Source: Vibrionales bacterium SWAT-3
GTDB taxonomy: Bacteria; Pseudomonadota; Gammaproteobacteria; Enterobacterales; Vibrionaceae
Length of the DNA: 64,000 bases
Direction: 5' to 3'
Assembly: GCA_000169995.1 (NCBI GenBank)
Contig: AAZW01000003.1
Coordinates: forward strand, 212,484-276,483
Under the pieces are notes generated by a model. It was given only the letters and a program-made list of their open reading frames with translations. It searched no databases and had not been told where the DNA came from. Positions 27,648 through 35,940 of this stretch are shown here, piece by piece. Both the position numbers and the translations under genes were made by a program. How positions within the stretch are numbered: the stretch's first letter is position 1; each line of letters begins with the position of its first letter.

Positions 27648-28523
27648 CTACTTCTTTGTCTCTTCAACCACAGCTTTCATCAATACAGAGGTATCCATGC
27701 GGCCTTCACCTTGTGCAGACAGAGCCTTGTATGCGTTGTTGGTCTTCTCCGTCAATGGAAGTTGAATGCCTTGGCGCTCAGCTTCATCTAGGCAGAAACC
27801 TAAGTCTTTGATCATCCAGTCAATGGCGAAGCCGAAATCAAACTTGTCTTGCGCCATTGTCGTAGCGCGGTTTTCCATCTGCCACGAACCAGCAGCGCCG
27901 TTTTTAAGGCAATCAACCAGAGTTGGGATATCCAAGCCTGATTTATCAGCAAGCACTAAGCCTTCAGATAAGCCGTTCAACACACCCGCGATGCAGATCT
28001 GGTTAACCATTTTCGCGCGTTGGCCTTGGCCTACTTTACCCATCAGAACTGACGATTTACCGTAAGCTTCAAATACAGGTTGAAGGTCGTTGAATAGCTC
28101 TTGCTCACCACCACACATGATAGTTAGCACACCGTTTTCTGCGCCTGCTTGACCACCAGATACTGGTGCATCCATAAAGCGAACACCTGCTTGCTTCGCA
28201 GCTACTTCAAGCTCTTCGGCAAGGATTGCAGAGGTTGTAGTGTGATCAACAAGAATCGCGTTTAGCTTCATAGCGGCCAATGCGCCTGTTTCGCTGGTTG
28301 TCATGCTGCGTACGTCATCATCGTTACCCACACAAACCAGCACAACATCGGCTTCTGCCACACACTCAGCAACGCTCTCAGCGGCTTTACCTTGGTGTTT
28401 TTTAGCCCAGTCCAATGCTTTGCTGTGAGTACGGTTAAATACCGTTACCTCGAAACCGGCTTTGACTAGGTGTCCTGCCATTGGGAAACCCATAACGCCT
28501 AACCCGATAAAACTTACTTTCAT
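27648..28523 (-). CDS. Beta-hydroxyacid dehydrogenase (3-hydroxyisobutyrate / tartronate semialdehyde reductase type)
   Basis: 291-residue NAD(P)-dependent enzyme. Motifs: FIGLGVMGFPMAGHL (Rossmann loop), MDAPVSGGQAGAENG (substrate loop), GQRAKMVNQICIAG with the catalytic lysine, and a C-terminal KDLGFCLDEA helix. The subgroup is closest to GarR/GlxR-like reductases, but the substrate cannot be fixed. It is followed upstream in the same direction by a LysR gene (28540), 16 nt away, probably co-transcribed. Confidence 0.9.
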   Translation of the reverse strand: MKVSFIGLGVMGFPMAGHLVKAGFEVTVFNRTHSKALDWAKKHQGKAAESVAECVAEADVVLVCVGNDDDVRSMTTSETGALAAMKLNAILVDHTTTSAILAEELEVAAKQAGVRFMDAPVSGGQAGAENGVLTIMCGGEQELFNDLQPVFEAYGKSSVLMGKVGQGQRAKMVNQICIAGVLNGLSEGLVLADKSGLDIPTLVDCLKNGAAGSWQMENRATTMAQDKFDFGFAIDWMIKDLGFCLDEAERQGIQLPLTEKTNNAYKALSAQGEGRMDTSVLMKAVVEETKK

Positions 28524-28539
28524 TTCTTTCTCCTTTTGT

Positions 28540-29439
28540 TTAACTCAGCTCATCGCTATGGAACGACTGAACGCTTTTAATTAGCGCCTCGATAAGCAGA
28601 GTTAAAGCCTTCGGCTGATATTTTCTTTCTTTGTACACTAAATGCGCTTGGCGATCACCCCGATGGTACTCAGGGAGCACTTGAACCAGATTCATTTCCG
28701 GATACACATGACGAAAAGGCAGTGAAGCGATTCCCAGCCCCTTCTGCGCTGCTGCCGCGACCGCATGAATATCGTTCACAATAAACTTGGGTTTGATCGT
28801 CACCATTTGTTCCAAGTGACCCGCTTTGTAGAGCGGCATATCAAACACATCATCAACGTTAATCCAGTCTTGATGTTCAAGATCCTCTGGTTTAACGATC
28901 GGCTCACGTGATTCTAAATAGGTTTGGCTTGCAAAAAAGCCATGTTTCGCTTTAAACAATGGTCGAGCGATCATGCCGTCCATGTCGGAAATCTGAAACG
29001 TAATCAACAAATCACGATCGGTTTGAGGCACCACTTGTTGCTGGCTCAAAATCAGATTGAGCTGCACATTTGGATATTGAGTAAGGAATTGCTCGACAGT
29101 CGGGCGAAGAAAACCACTATAGAAATTATGAGGCACGGCGAGTTTTATCTTACCTTGAATAGCGTCGCGCTCTTCAAGCAGGCTACTAAAGCCTTGATGA
29201 AGGGACTCCATACCACTGCTCAGAGCTGCAAAGGCCGCCTCACCATCTTTCGTCGCTACAAGCTCCCTGCCCTTCTTTTCTAGCAAGCGGATGCTCAAAC
29301 GCTCTTCTAAAGCGGTTAACCGGCGTGACATGGTCGACACAGGCAGCTGAAGCCGCTTCGATGCCGACAGTAACGAGCCCTCTTCAACCACAGTACAAAA
29401 CAGGAATAGATCGTCAATATTTCCGAATATGGAATTCAT
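28540..29439 (-). CDS. LysR-family transcriptional regulator
   Basis: 299 residues from the ATG at 29439 (an in-frame ATG at 29466 is an alternative). N-terminal HTH (EGSLLSASKRLQLPVSTMSR) and effector domain. It precedes the hydroxyacid dehydrogenase in the same direction and is divergent from DUF2798 (85 bp apart), either of which could be its target. Confidence 0.9.
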   Translation of the reverse strand: MNSIFGNIDDLFLFCTVVEEGSLLSASKRLQLPVSTMSRRLTALEERLSIRLLEKKGRELVATKDGEAAFAALSSGMESLHQGFSSLLEERDAIQGKIKLAVPHNFYSGFLRPTVEQFLTQYPNVQLNLILSQQQVVPQTDRDLLITFQISDMDGMIARPLFKAKHGFFASQTYLESREPIVKPEDLEHQDWINVDDVFDMPLYKAGHLEQMVTIKPKFIVNDIHAVAAAAQKGLGIASLPFRHVYPEMNLVQVLPEYHRGDRQAHLVYKERKYQPKALTLLIEALIKSVQSFHSDELS

Positions 29440-29523
29440 ACTTCTATTTATGCCTATTTTTCTCATTAATGGATAGTTGTAACCTTATCTCATCAGTTAC
29501 AGAAAATCACGGGAGAAACATAT

Positions 29524-29754
29524 ATGAGCAAAAAACAATTTTGGGTAACCGCGATTTTATCCTCCCTCACCATGGCAACCATCATGTCTGGGTTAATTTC
29601 TGGCTATAAAATGGGATTCAGCCACGATTGGCCGCCAATCTGGTTACAAAGCTTCTTCCTTGCTTGGCCGTGTGCCATTGTGCTGAATCTTACAGTACTC
29701 CCTTTGATTCGAAAGCTATCTGAGTGGATTTGTCGACCGCGCACGCTTTGCTAA
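29524..29754 (+). CDS. DUF2798 small membrane protein
   Basis: 76 residues with two membrane segments (WVTAILSSLTMATIMSGLI and SFFLAWPCAIVLNLTVLPLI) joined by a short loop with DWPPIW; this layout is typical of DUF2798 proteins, whose function is unknown. GGGAGAAA precedes the ATG. Divergent from a LysR gene. Confidence 0.82.
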   Translation: MSKKQFWVTAILSSLTMATIMSGLISGYKMGFSHDWPPIWLQSFFLAWPCAIVLNLTVLPLIRKLSEWICRPRTLC

Positions 29755-29809
29755 TCAGTGCTGTATCAACGGGCTCTTTGTTGGCAAAAATACGGAACGA
29801 TGATCAAGG

Positions 29810-29827
29810 CTTGATCAATACTCAAAG
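29810..29827. other. GATC-containing palindrome with ATGATCAAGG
   Basis: TGATCAAG-G-CTTGATCA is an 8-1-8 palindrome just before the DUF2798 terminator. It includes the decamer ATGATCAAGG, also present twice near the 3' side of rctB (61661, 61777). It resembles the start of RctB 12-mer sites; function here is uncertain. Confidence 0.4.
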
Positions 29828-29831
29828 CATA

Positions 29832-29860
29832 AAAAAACCGAGCACTAGGCTCGGTTTTTT
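29832..29860. terminator. Bidirectional terminator between DUF2798 and the yebC-like gene
   Basis: 12-bp stem AAAAAACCGAGC / GCTCGGTTTTTT, 5-nt loop; T runs in both directions between convergent genes. Confidence 0.93.
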
Positions 29861-29883
29861 ATTAACTGTTGTAACTGTAGAAA

Positions 29884-30600
29884 TTACAGCTCAGCGTTGT
29901 GGTAAACCTGCTGAACATCATCACAGTCGTCAAGCATGTCTAAGAACTTCTGGAACTTCTCAGAATCTTCTTCAGCTACCGGCGTCATAGTTTGAGGAAC
30001 GAAAGTGATTTCCTCAACGTCTAGCGTTAGCTCTGGGAACGCAGTGTTTAGTGCAGTCTTCGTTTTGAAGAACTCAGTCGTTGGAGCGAATACAGTGATA
30101 ACACCGTCTTCTAGCTCAACGTCAGTCACGTCTACGTCTTCCATCATTAGCGTTTCTAGGATGATCTCGTCATCTTCGCCTTTGAACTGGAATACAGCTT
30201 GGTGAGCGAACATGTGAGAAACAGTACCTTCAACACCGATTTTCGCGCCAGTCTTAACGAAACATTGGCGAACGTCTTGGAAAGTACGGTTGCCGTTGTC
30301 AGTTAGACAGTCAACGATTACGCTTGTGCCACCTGGGCCAAAACCTTCGTAACGAGCTGGTTGGAAGTCTTCACCGCCGCCGCCGTTCGCTTTATCGATC
30401 GCTTTGTCGATAACGTGAGCTGGTACTTGGTCTTTCTTCGCTTTAGCAATCAGGTGCTTAAGAGGTAGGTTCATATCTGGGTCAGAGCTGCCGTTCTTAG
30501 CCAGTACGTAAATCTCTTTACCGTATTTAGAATAAACTTTAATTTTTGCGCCTGCAGTTTTCGCCATTGAGGCCTTGCGCACTTCAAAACTTCTTCCCAT
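29884..30600 (-). CDS. YebC/TACO1-family protein (YeeN-like)
   Basis: 238 residues with the family start [19 protein letters not shown] and the characteristic [17 protein letters not shown] and [13 protein letters not shown] segments. Proteins of this group were long annotated as transcription regulators; recent work on family members points to a role at the ribosome relieving stalling at proline-rich stretches. GAGAAGA lies before the start. It is a monocistronic gene ending at a strong terminator. Confidence 0.92.
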   Translation of the reverse strand: MGRSFEVRKASMAKTAGAKIKVYSKYGKEIYVLAKNGSSDPDMNLPLKHLIAKAKKDQVPAHVIDKAIDKANGGGGEDFQPARYEGFGPGGTSVIVDCLTDNGNRTFQDVRQCFVKTGAKIGVEGTVSHMFAHQAVFQFKGEDDEIILETLMMEDVDVTDVELEDGVITVFAPTTEFFKTKTALNTAFPELTLDVEEITFVPQTMTPVAEEDSEKFQKFLDMLDDCDDVQQVYHNAEL

Positions 30601-30696
30601 CGGGATCTTCTCTCTGATTCAATTAACGGTGCAAATTCTAGCAAATTACTGTGTCATTTCAATTCTACAGCATTGCTGGGTAAGGTTTGTCTGCGT

Positions 30697-30906
30697 TTAT
30701 GCGACACCCATTACCCGTTTGTATTTTTCTACAGACTGTTCAAACCACACCTTTTCATCTGGGTCACCGAGCTTCATTGCTTCTTCAACAATGGCTTCAG
30801 GGCCACATTTCGCTTGCTTCAGTTTCCATACAAGAAACGATGCTTGCTTATCCAGTTCGATTTTATTTTTCTCGCTGGGTGGAAGGAGTGAAAGGTTGAT
30901 AGACAT
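30697..30906 (-). CDS. DUF3283 family small protein
   Basis: 69 residues, mostly helical, starting MSINLSLLPPSEKNKIELDK and ending KYKRVMGVA; recognised as the Vibrio DUF3283 type, function unknown. Start at 30906 with GAAGG 7 nt upstream; a longer frame to 30963 lacks a site. Confidence 0.8.
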   Translation of the reverse strand: MSINLSLLPPSEKNKIELDKQASFLVWKLKQAKCGPEAIVEEAMKLGDPDEKVWFEQSVEKYKRVMGVA

Positions 30907-31278
30907 TGCTAGCCTTCGTCTGTAATACACTTGGCCGAGAAATATATCATAGAGCAGCCTCATAAAACCAATACTATGAGTAGTAGAAAGGGTTTATGAG
31001 ACCCGAAACCAAGCAAGTCACTGATGCAGGTCAAGCTAGTTTGGGAAAGTGTGTTGGGCTTAAGAGTGGCTGTAATCGAAAAACAAAGGCTTGAAAGGTT
31101 AGCTTGTTATATCTGGTAGTTGGCATCTCACAGACAAATTGCGGGGATAGTGCCAAAATTTAGATTTGTGTGATGGCACCACTAAGATATTAAAAAAGTT
31201 GTATATCAATATTGAACAATGAATAAATACCCATATATATAGTAAGTATAATTTTATACGACAACTAGGGTAACAAAT
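30907..31278. other. Gene-free boundary region before the accessory block
   Basis: 372 bp without a convincing gene. GC falls toward 31190-31270, just before the coiled-coil gene, which starts with AGGGTAAC upstream. It is the likely left border of the accessory segment 31-37 kb. No tRNA or attachment repeat was recognised. Confidence 0.5.
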
Positions 31279-32180
31279 ATGTCGTTCATGTATGAATCTG
31301 CCGAACAAAGGCTCTCGAAGAAACTAGCAGAAGAAAAAGAATACCTTTGGGATGGAATTAAATCATTAGAGAAAAAACTAGCAGATACCCAAGAGTCGTT
31401 AAGTCAGTTAGAAAAATCAGCTCCCGAACATTACTCAAAAGTTGTTGGCGCTAGAAACAAAGTCACATCAATCAAAAAACAATCAGAAGCGCATCTACAG
31501 ACGATTCACGGCATCGCGAAAGCTATCGAAGAAGATAAAGAAAAGTTTGATGGTTTCAAGATTAGTATTCATGACAGTTTCGAGAAAATAGAGGGCTTTG
31601 AAAAAGACTCTGCGACTTTTTTAGAAAGTATCTCTAGCAATGAAAAAGAATATAGAGAAACGAAAGCCTCTATTGATAATACTTTAGTTGAATTGGAAAA
31701 GTTAGCAGACGAGAAAGAACTGCTAACAGATAGAATAACGTCAATCACAGAACAAGTGGAAACGTCGGAAACGCTCTCAAAAAGATTGAAATCTCTGTTA
31801 AGTAACGCGGCAGATGAACGAAATGAAATTTCAGAAATCCATAAAGAGATATTCGGTTATACATTTGAAAACGAAGGTGGTGAAGTTAAAGCTGTTGATG
31901 GGTTGCAAAAGACGCTTGAATCAAGCTATCAAAAAATCAAAGAAGACCTCTCAAATTTAAATGCTGCAGTCGTAAGATCTAAGGAGACCCAAGAAAAAAC
32001 TCTACAGTCTTTCGACGATGATTTTAACAAGCAAAAGCAAGAATTTTTTGCCACAGCGGAATCACAAAAGAAAGCTATTCTTGATAAAATATCTTCGCTA
32101 CTTCCTTCCGCTATGACAGCTGGTCTATCGGCCGCTTATGCAGACAAAATCAAAGTTGAACAAGAGCAGCTTATAAAACA
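31279..32180 (+). pseudogene. Coiled-coil membrane protein, N-terminal part (gene split by two IS)
   Basis: About 300 residues of almost continuous coiled coil, rich in Glu/Lys/Ser, ending at EQEQLIK where the IS256-family element enters. Removing that element with one 8-bp duplication and then the IS3 element joins this part in frame to 33494-33625 and 35237-35747, giving 514 residues. The layout is a cytoplasmic coiled coil, TM1 (about 307-330), TM2 (about 354-371) and a helical C-terminus. I do not recognise a named function; large coiled-coil plus two-TM proteins often sit in accessory or defence-type loci, but that is only a hint. Confidence 0.8.
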
Positions 32181-33485
32181 GACCCTGTAAATAATTCTGT
32201 GTAACTGTCGGGGTTACATATATTCAGTTAATCGGTCTTCGAACATAATCATAAAGCGGTTCAGGGCTTGTCGCCAGTTTCTAATTGGCATCGTCCATCT
32301 TTTGGAGGCATCCTGGATCGCTAAGAAGATCACCTTCCTTGCCGACTCATCAGTCGGGAACAGCTTACGCTTTTTAATCGCCTTTCTAATAACACTATTA
32401 AGTGATTCTATGGCATTAGTCGTATAAATTGCTCGCCTAATATCTTCTGGGTAGTTGAAGAGCGTATTCAGGTTAGCCCAGTGAGCTGTCCAAGAGCGGC
32501 TGATCTGAGGGTATTTGTCATCCCATTTATCTGAAAACTGCTCTAGCGCTAGCAAGGCTTCATCTTCTGTCTTCGATTGATAGATCTTCTTAAGATCGGC
32601 AGTCACAGATTTATAATCTTTCCAAGGTACATACCTAACTGAGTTTCTCACCATATGGACGATACAGAGCTGGATTTGAGTATTCGGGAATGCGGCATTA
32701 ATGGCATCAGGAAAGCCCTTCAGACCATCGACACATGCAATGAGAATGTCTTTTACTCCGCGGTTTTGTAGCTCTGTTAGCACAGCAAGCCAGAACTTGG
32801 CACCTTCCGTCTCTGACAGCCACATGCCAAGCAGTTCTTTTTGACCCTCCATGTTCACGCCTAGCGCAAGATAAACAGCTTTGTTGATGACTTGTTTATC
32901 TTGCCTGATTTTAACGACAATGCAGTCGAGATAAACGATTGGATAGACCTCATCTAGTGGGCGAGATTGCCATTCAACAACCTGCTCTAGAACAGAGTCT
33001 GTCACCTTAGATATGAGGGTTGGTGAGACATCCGCATCGTACATTTCCTTGAATGTGGCTACGATTTCTCGGGTAGTCATGCCTTTAGCATAGAGGCTTA
33101 AGATTTTGTCATCCATCGACTGGAAGCGAGTTTGGTGCTTGCGAACCAGCTTTGGTTCAAAGCTTGACTCACGGTCACGAGGAACGTCTATCGGCACTTC
33201 ACCATCATCAGTGATAATTGACTTGCTGGTATACCCATTACGTGAGTTGGAGCTGGGTTTTGGGGAGTGTTTTTCGTAGCCAAGGTGCTCATCAAGCTCA
33301 ACATTCAATGCTGTCTCAACAGTCACCTTGGTTAACATTTTGCGGAAGTCATCAAGATCAGATTCTGTCTTAATTGATTTAGCTGCTTCACGAGCAAAAG
33401 CTTCAAGTGCTTTCTTATCCATACTATCCATCCTTAGCCTTTAAGGCTTAAGTCTAGACAGTTACACAGAATTTAGGACAGTCTC
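32181..33485 (-). mobile_element. IS256-family insertion sequence (1305 bp)
   Basis: Ends form 29-bp imperfect inverted repeats that share ATTCTGTGTAACTGTC; outer ends read GACCCTGTAAAT and GAGACTGTCCTAA. One transposase gene, 8-bp target duplication. Inserted in the coiled-coil membrane protein gene. Confidence 0.93.
32214..33431 (-). CDS. IS256-family transposase
   Basis: 405-residue mutator-type DDE transposase. Catalytic regions: VYLDCIVVKIR (Asp), CVDGLKGFPDAI (Asp), and TTNAIESLNSVIRKA (Glu). Full length with no internal stop, so probably active. The start is ATG at 33431; a second ATG 9 nt later is better spaced from GGATGG. Confidence 0.95.
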   Translation of the reverse strand: MDSMDKKALEAFAREAAKSIKTESDLDDFRKMLTKVTVETALNVELDEHLGYEKHSPKPSSNSRNGYTSKSIITDDGEVPIDVPRDRESSFEPKLVRKHQTRFQSMDDKILSLYAKGMTTREIVATFKEMYDADVSPTLISKVTDSVLEQVVEWQSRPLDEVYPIVYLDCIVVKIRQDKQVINKAVYLALGVNMEGQKELLGMWLSETEGAKFWLAVLTELQNRGVKDILIACVDGLKGFPDAINAAFPNTQIQLCIVHMVRNSVRYVPWKDYKSVTADLKKIYQSKTEDEALLALEQFSDKWDDKYPQISRSWTAHWANLNTLFNYPEDIRRAIYTTNAIESLNSVIRKAIKKRKLFPTDESARKVIFLAIQDASKRWTMPIRNWRQALNRFMIMFEDRLTEYM

Positions 33486-33625
33486 ATAAAACACGAATCA
33501 TCTTTTAAATGGGCAATTGTCGGACTAATCATTTGTTCATCAATACCAGTTGCTTTCACACTCATTCGTGTAATGTTCTTCAAAGAAGATTTTTCGCAAG
33601 TGTTTGCTGAAGCGGTGTTTTTCAA
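33486..33625 (+). pseudogene. Coiled-coil membrane protein, middle part between the two IS
   Basis: 140 bp of the broken gene that read HESSFKWAIVGLIICSSIPV then AFTLIRVMFF, the first membrane helix, ending AEAVFF at the IS3 end. It stays in frame with both other parts. Confidence 0.78.
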
Positions 33626-33651
33626 GGTAGTTGTCATCATTTGCTTGCTTA

Positions 33652-34659
33652 TTAAGCAGCTTCTCTTTCTGGATTCAGATGAACGTCACCAACAGGCGCA
33701 CAGTTCCTGATATCACCAGACCACCGCTCAGGCTTTCGCTGTTTTGCAGCGAACAATACCTCTACACGACGCTTCAAGATCTCTTTATCTTTTCCATTGT
33801 GACGCTCTGAAGGCGTGACGTAATTTAGCTTACTGTGCTTGTGCTCGGTGTTGTACCAGAGTACGAAGGCTTCAACCCAACTTCGGCTACTATCGAGACT
33901 TTCAAAGCCCTTTGTTGGCCAGTTTGGCATGTACTTAACTGTACGGAACAATGACTCGACATAAGGGTTATCATCACTGACTCTTGGGCGACTATATGAC
34001 GAGGTAATACCTAACTCTTCCATTTTAGCTTTGAACGTCAACGACTTCATTGGCGCACCATTATCCGAGTGAAGAACCAGCGCTTGATTAAAGCACTGCT
34101 CTCGCATCAACGTCCTTTGCAGAAGTTGTGACGCCAGCTCACCGCATTCATGCTCATACACTTCATAACCAACAATTTTTCGACTGTAGATGTCCTCAAT
34201 GACATACAGGTAATAATGTTGACCTCGAACCTTTGAGGGTAAGTAAGTGATATCCCAAGTATAGACTTGGTTCGAGTCCGTCGCTGTGTAACTGGTTGGC
34301 TTCGCTTGCTTCTGTCTGCTCCGCTGACGACCTCGCTTGTGAAGTTGCCCCTGCGTACTCAACACTCGGTAGTAGCTCGACTCAGAGGCGATGTACTCAC
34401 CTCTATCAAGCAATGTCGGGACGATTTGAGTTGGAGGCAAGCTTGCGAACTCTGAGCGGTTACACACCTCGATTATCGCATCACGCTCTTCCTGCGACAG
34501 CTTATTAGCAGGCTCAGGCCTGAGGCATATTGGCCTTTTGTCAGCTTGTACTTCTCCTTGCTGATACCAGCGACGATATGTTCTCAAGTCGATTTGAACT
34601 TCATGGCAAGCTGGCTCTAAACGACATCCACATTGCTTCGCTTCAAGGATAAGAGTCAC
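33652..34659 (-). CDS. IS3-family transposase OrfB (catalytic part)
   Basis: 335 residues from the first start codon, but the open frame runs further up to about 34728, overlapping orfA (RARGRLTSTDERQTIV precedes the given start). It is therefore made as an OrfAB fusion by -1 frameshifting. DDE residues: TWDITYLP, LHSDNGAP and NPYVESLFRT, with the 35-residue D-E spacing. Intact. Confidence 0.93.
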   Translation of the reverse strand: MTLILEAKQCGCRLEPACHEVQIDLRTYRRWYQQGEVQADKRPICLRPEPANKLSQEERDAIIEVCNRSEFASLPPTQIVPTLLDRGEYIASESSYYRVLSTQGQLHKRGRQRSRQKQAKPTSYTATDSNQVYTWDITYLPSKVRGQHYYLYVIEDIYSRKIVGYEVYEHECGELASQLLQRTLMREQCFNQALVLHSDNGAPMKSLTFKAKMEELGITSSYSRPRVSDDNPYVESLFRTVKYMPNWPTKGFESLDSSRSWVEAFVLWYNTEHKHSKLNYVTPSERHNGKDKEILKRRVEVLFAAKQRKPERWSGDIRNCAPVGDVHLNPEREAA

Positions 34660-34685
34660 TATGGTCTGCCTTTCATCGGTTGAGG

Positions 34686-35186
34686 TTAGTCGTCCTCTGG
34701 CTCTTCCCCGTAAAAGGCTCTCAGCTTTTTTCTTAGTACCAAGAGGGCGGCCGTTTCAGCGAGTGCTTTTTCTTTGAGTCGTAAATCTTTCTTCAACTCT
34801 TTGATTTCAAGTTTGTCAGCTTTAGCCTGCTTCTTTGCTTCAGCTTCGTGCTCTTTACTCGACTTAAACCCTTGCATACATTCGCTGCGCCAGCTTTGGA
34901 TTTGCTCTGGAAAAAGACCTTTTTCACGACAATATTGGCTGAGTTCACTTTCTGTCATTGAGTAGGTTTCAGCGACAATGGCTAGTTTAGTTTGAGCAGA
35001 CCACTGCTCTGATGAAGTGTTACTATTTGGCACGGCGGCTCCTGAACGTCTGAGTTGCTGGCGCCAATGATACAGGGTCGCAGTACTGATTCCTTCCTCT
35101 TCCGACACTTCTTTAACTGACATCGAATAGGGAGGTAATAGCTTCTTCAATATAGCTTCTTTTCTTTCTATTGAGATACGAGACAC
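34686..35186 (-). CDS. IS3-family OrfA (DNA-binding part)
   Basis: 166 residues with a helix-turn-helix (EVSEEEGISTATLYHWRQQL), a second HTH-like region and a leucine-zipper-like coiled coil (KADKLEIKELKKDLRLKEKA). It ends shortly after the slippery stretch at 34725-34731. Confidence 0.92.
   Translation of the reverse strand: MSRISIERKEAILKKLLPPYSMSVKEVSEEEGISTATLYHWRQQLRRSGAAVPNSNTSSEQWSAQTKLAIVAETYSMTESELSQYCREKGLFPEQIQSWRSECMQGFKSSKEHEAEAKKQAKADKLEIKELKKDLRLKEKALAETAALLVLRKKLRAFYGEEPEDD
34725..34731 (-). other. Slippery heptamer A AAA AAG for -1 frameshift
   Basis: In the orfA frame the codons AGA AAA AAG CTG contain A_AAA_AAG. A -1 slip leads into KKAESLLRGRARGRLTSTDE, continuous with OrfB. 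This is the standard IS3 way to make the full transposase. Confidence 0.8.
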
Positions 35187-35236
35187 AATTACTCTTTATC
35201 GCCCAGACTGGTTAAATTTTAACAGTGACAACTACC

Positions 35237-35747
35237 CTGCCAGATAGGGGAAGCACCCAGTTTGTTTTCAATGATGTTACCACTTTACGCTCCAATACTC
35301 TGGGTCGCGTACTCCTCTAATAAAAGTTATAAGCTTAGTAAAAGGTTAATTGAGGAATATACGCACAAAGAAGTTTCTAGTAGAACATTTGAAGGTTTAT
35401 CAACTCAAATTTCTAGCATTGGTGAAGATGATACTAGCGGGGAGCTCAGAACTAGACTGCTATTTAATCTACTTCAGGTGAATAGTGAAAACCCTGGCAA
35501 ACTCATTTCTGATTATAATAATTCTGATCACCCAATAATTGACGCAATTGATAAGAGTTCTAAATTAGCAGACTCTATTAAAAAGCTAGATAATGTACCT
35601 GTGGTTAGTCAATTACTAAAACACTTAAGTGCCAGAGAGCAGGCTAAAGTTGACGAAAAAATTAAAGAGTCAAAAGCAATTTTAGAAGCTCAATTAAAGG
35701 ATTCAAACGAAGAAAATCATGAATCAAAAAGACAATTAGATAGTTGA
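35237..35747 (+). pseudogene. Coiled-coil membrane protein, C-terminal part
   Basis: Contains CQIGEAPSLFSMMLPLYAPI (second membrane helix), then a soluble helical tail with KLSKRLIEEYTHKEVSSRTF and a charged end. The only start inside it is a TTG at 35262, so it is not expected to be made alone. The tail region resembles membrane-proximal coiled parts of uncharacterised bacterial proteins. A terminator follows. Confidence 0.78.
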
Positions 35748-35874
35748 GACAAAGTAGATTTAGCGTCTATAAACTTCTAGCTCAAGCGTATTTACATCGA
35801 CTTCAAACACATTAGTTACTTTGACCAGTAATGTAGCTTCACCCTGTACATTAATTGGTCAACACACCTAAGAA

Positions 35875-35905
35875 GCAGCCAACATTCAGTCTGAACGTTG
35901 GCTGC
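35875..35905 (+). terminator. Terminator after the split coiled-coil gene
   Basis: 9-bp stem GCAGCCAAC / GTTGGCTGC continued by TTCAG/CTGAA in the loop, then TTTTAAG. Between convergent genes; may also serve the Fic gene. Confidence 0.82.
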
Positions 35906-35940
35906 TTTTAAGTATAGAAATGAGTGTGGGTGTATAAACC

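Larger units (their letters stand above)
32173..33493. repeat. 8-bp target duplication ATAAAACA around the IS256-family element
   Basis: ATAAAACA is at 32173-32180 and 33486-33493, the expected 8-bp size for this family. Confidence 0.88.
33626..35236 (-). mobile_element. IS3-family insertion sequence (about 1.6 kb)
   Basis: Inverted ends GGTAGTTGTCA (33626-33636) and TGACAACTACC (35226-35236) enclose orfA and orfB in the typical IS3 order with a -1 frameshift window. No 3- or 4-bp target duplication is visible, so exact ends are uncertain by a base or two. The length between these ends is a multiple of three, and the host gene frame is preserved across it. Confidence 0.88.

Noticed and set aside
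31099..31308. 69-codon minus-strand frame before the coiled-coil gene
   Set aside because: AT-rich, antisense to the start of the real gene, no ribosome site.
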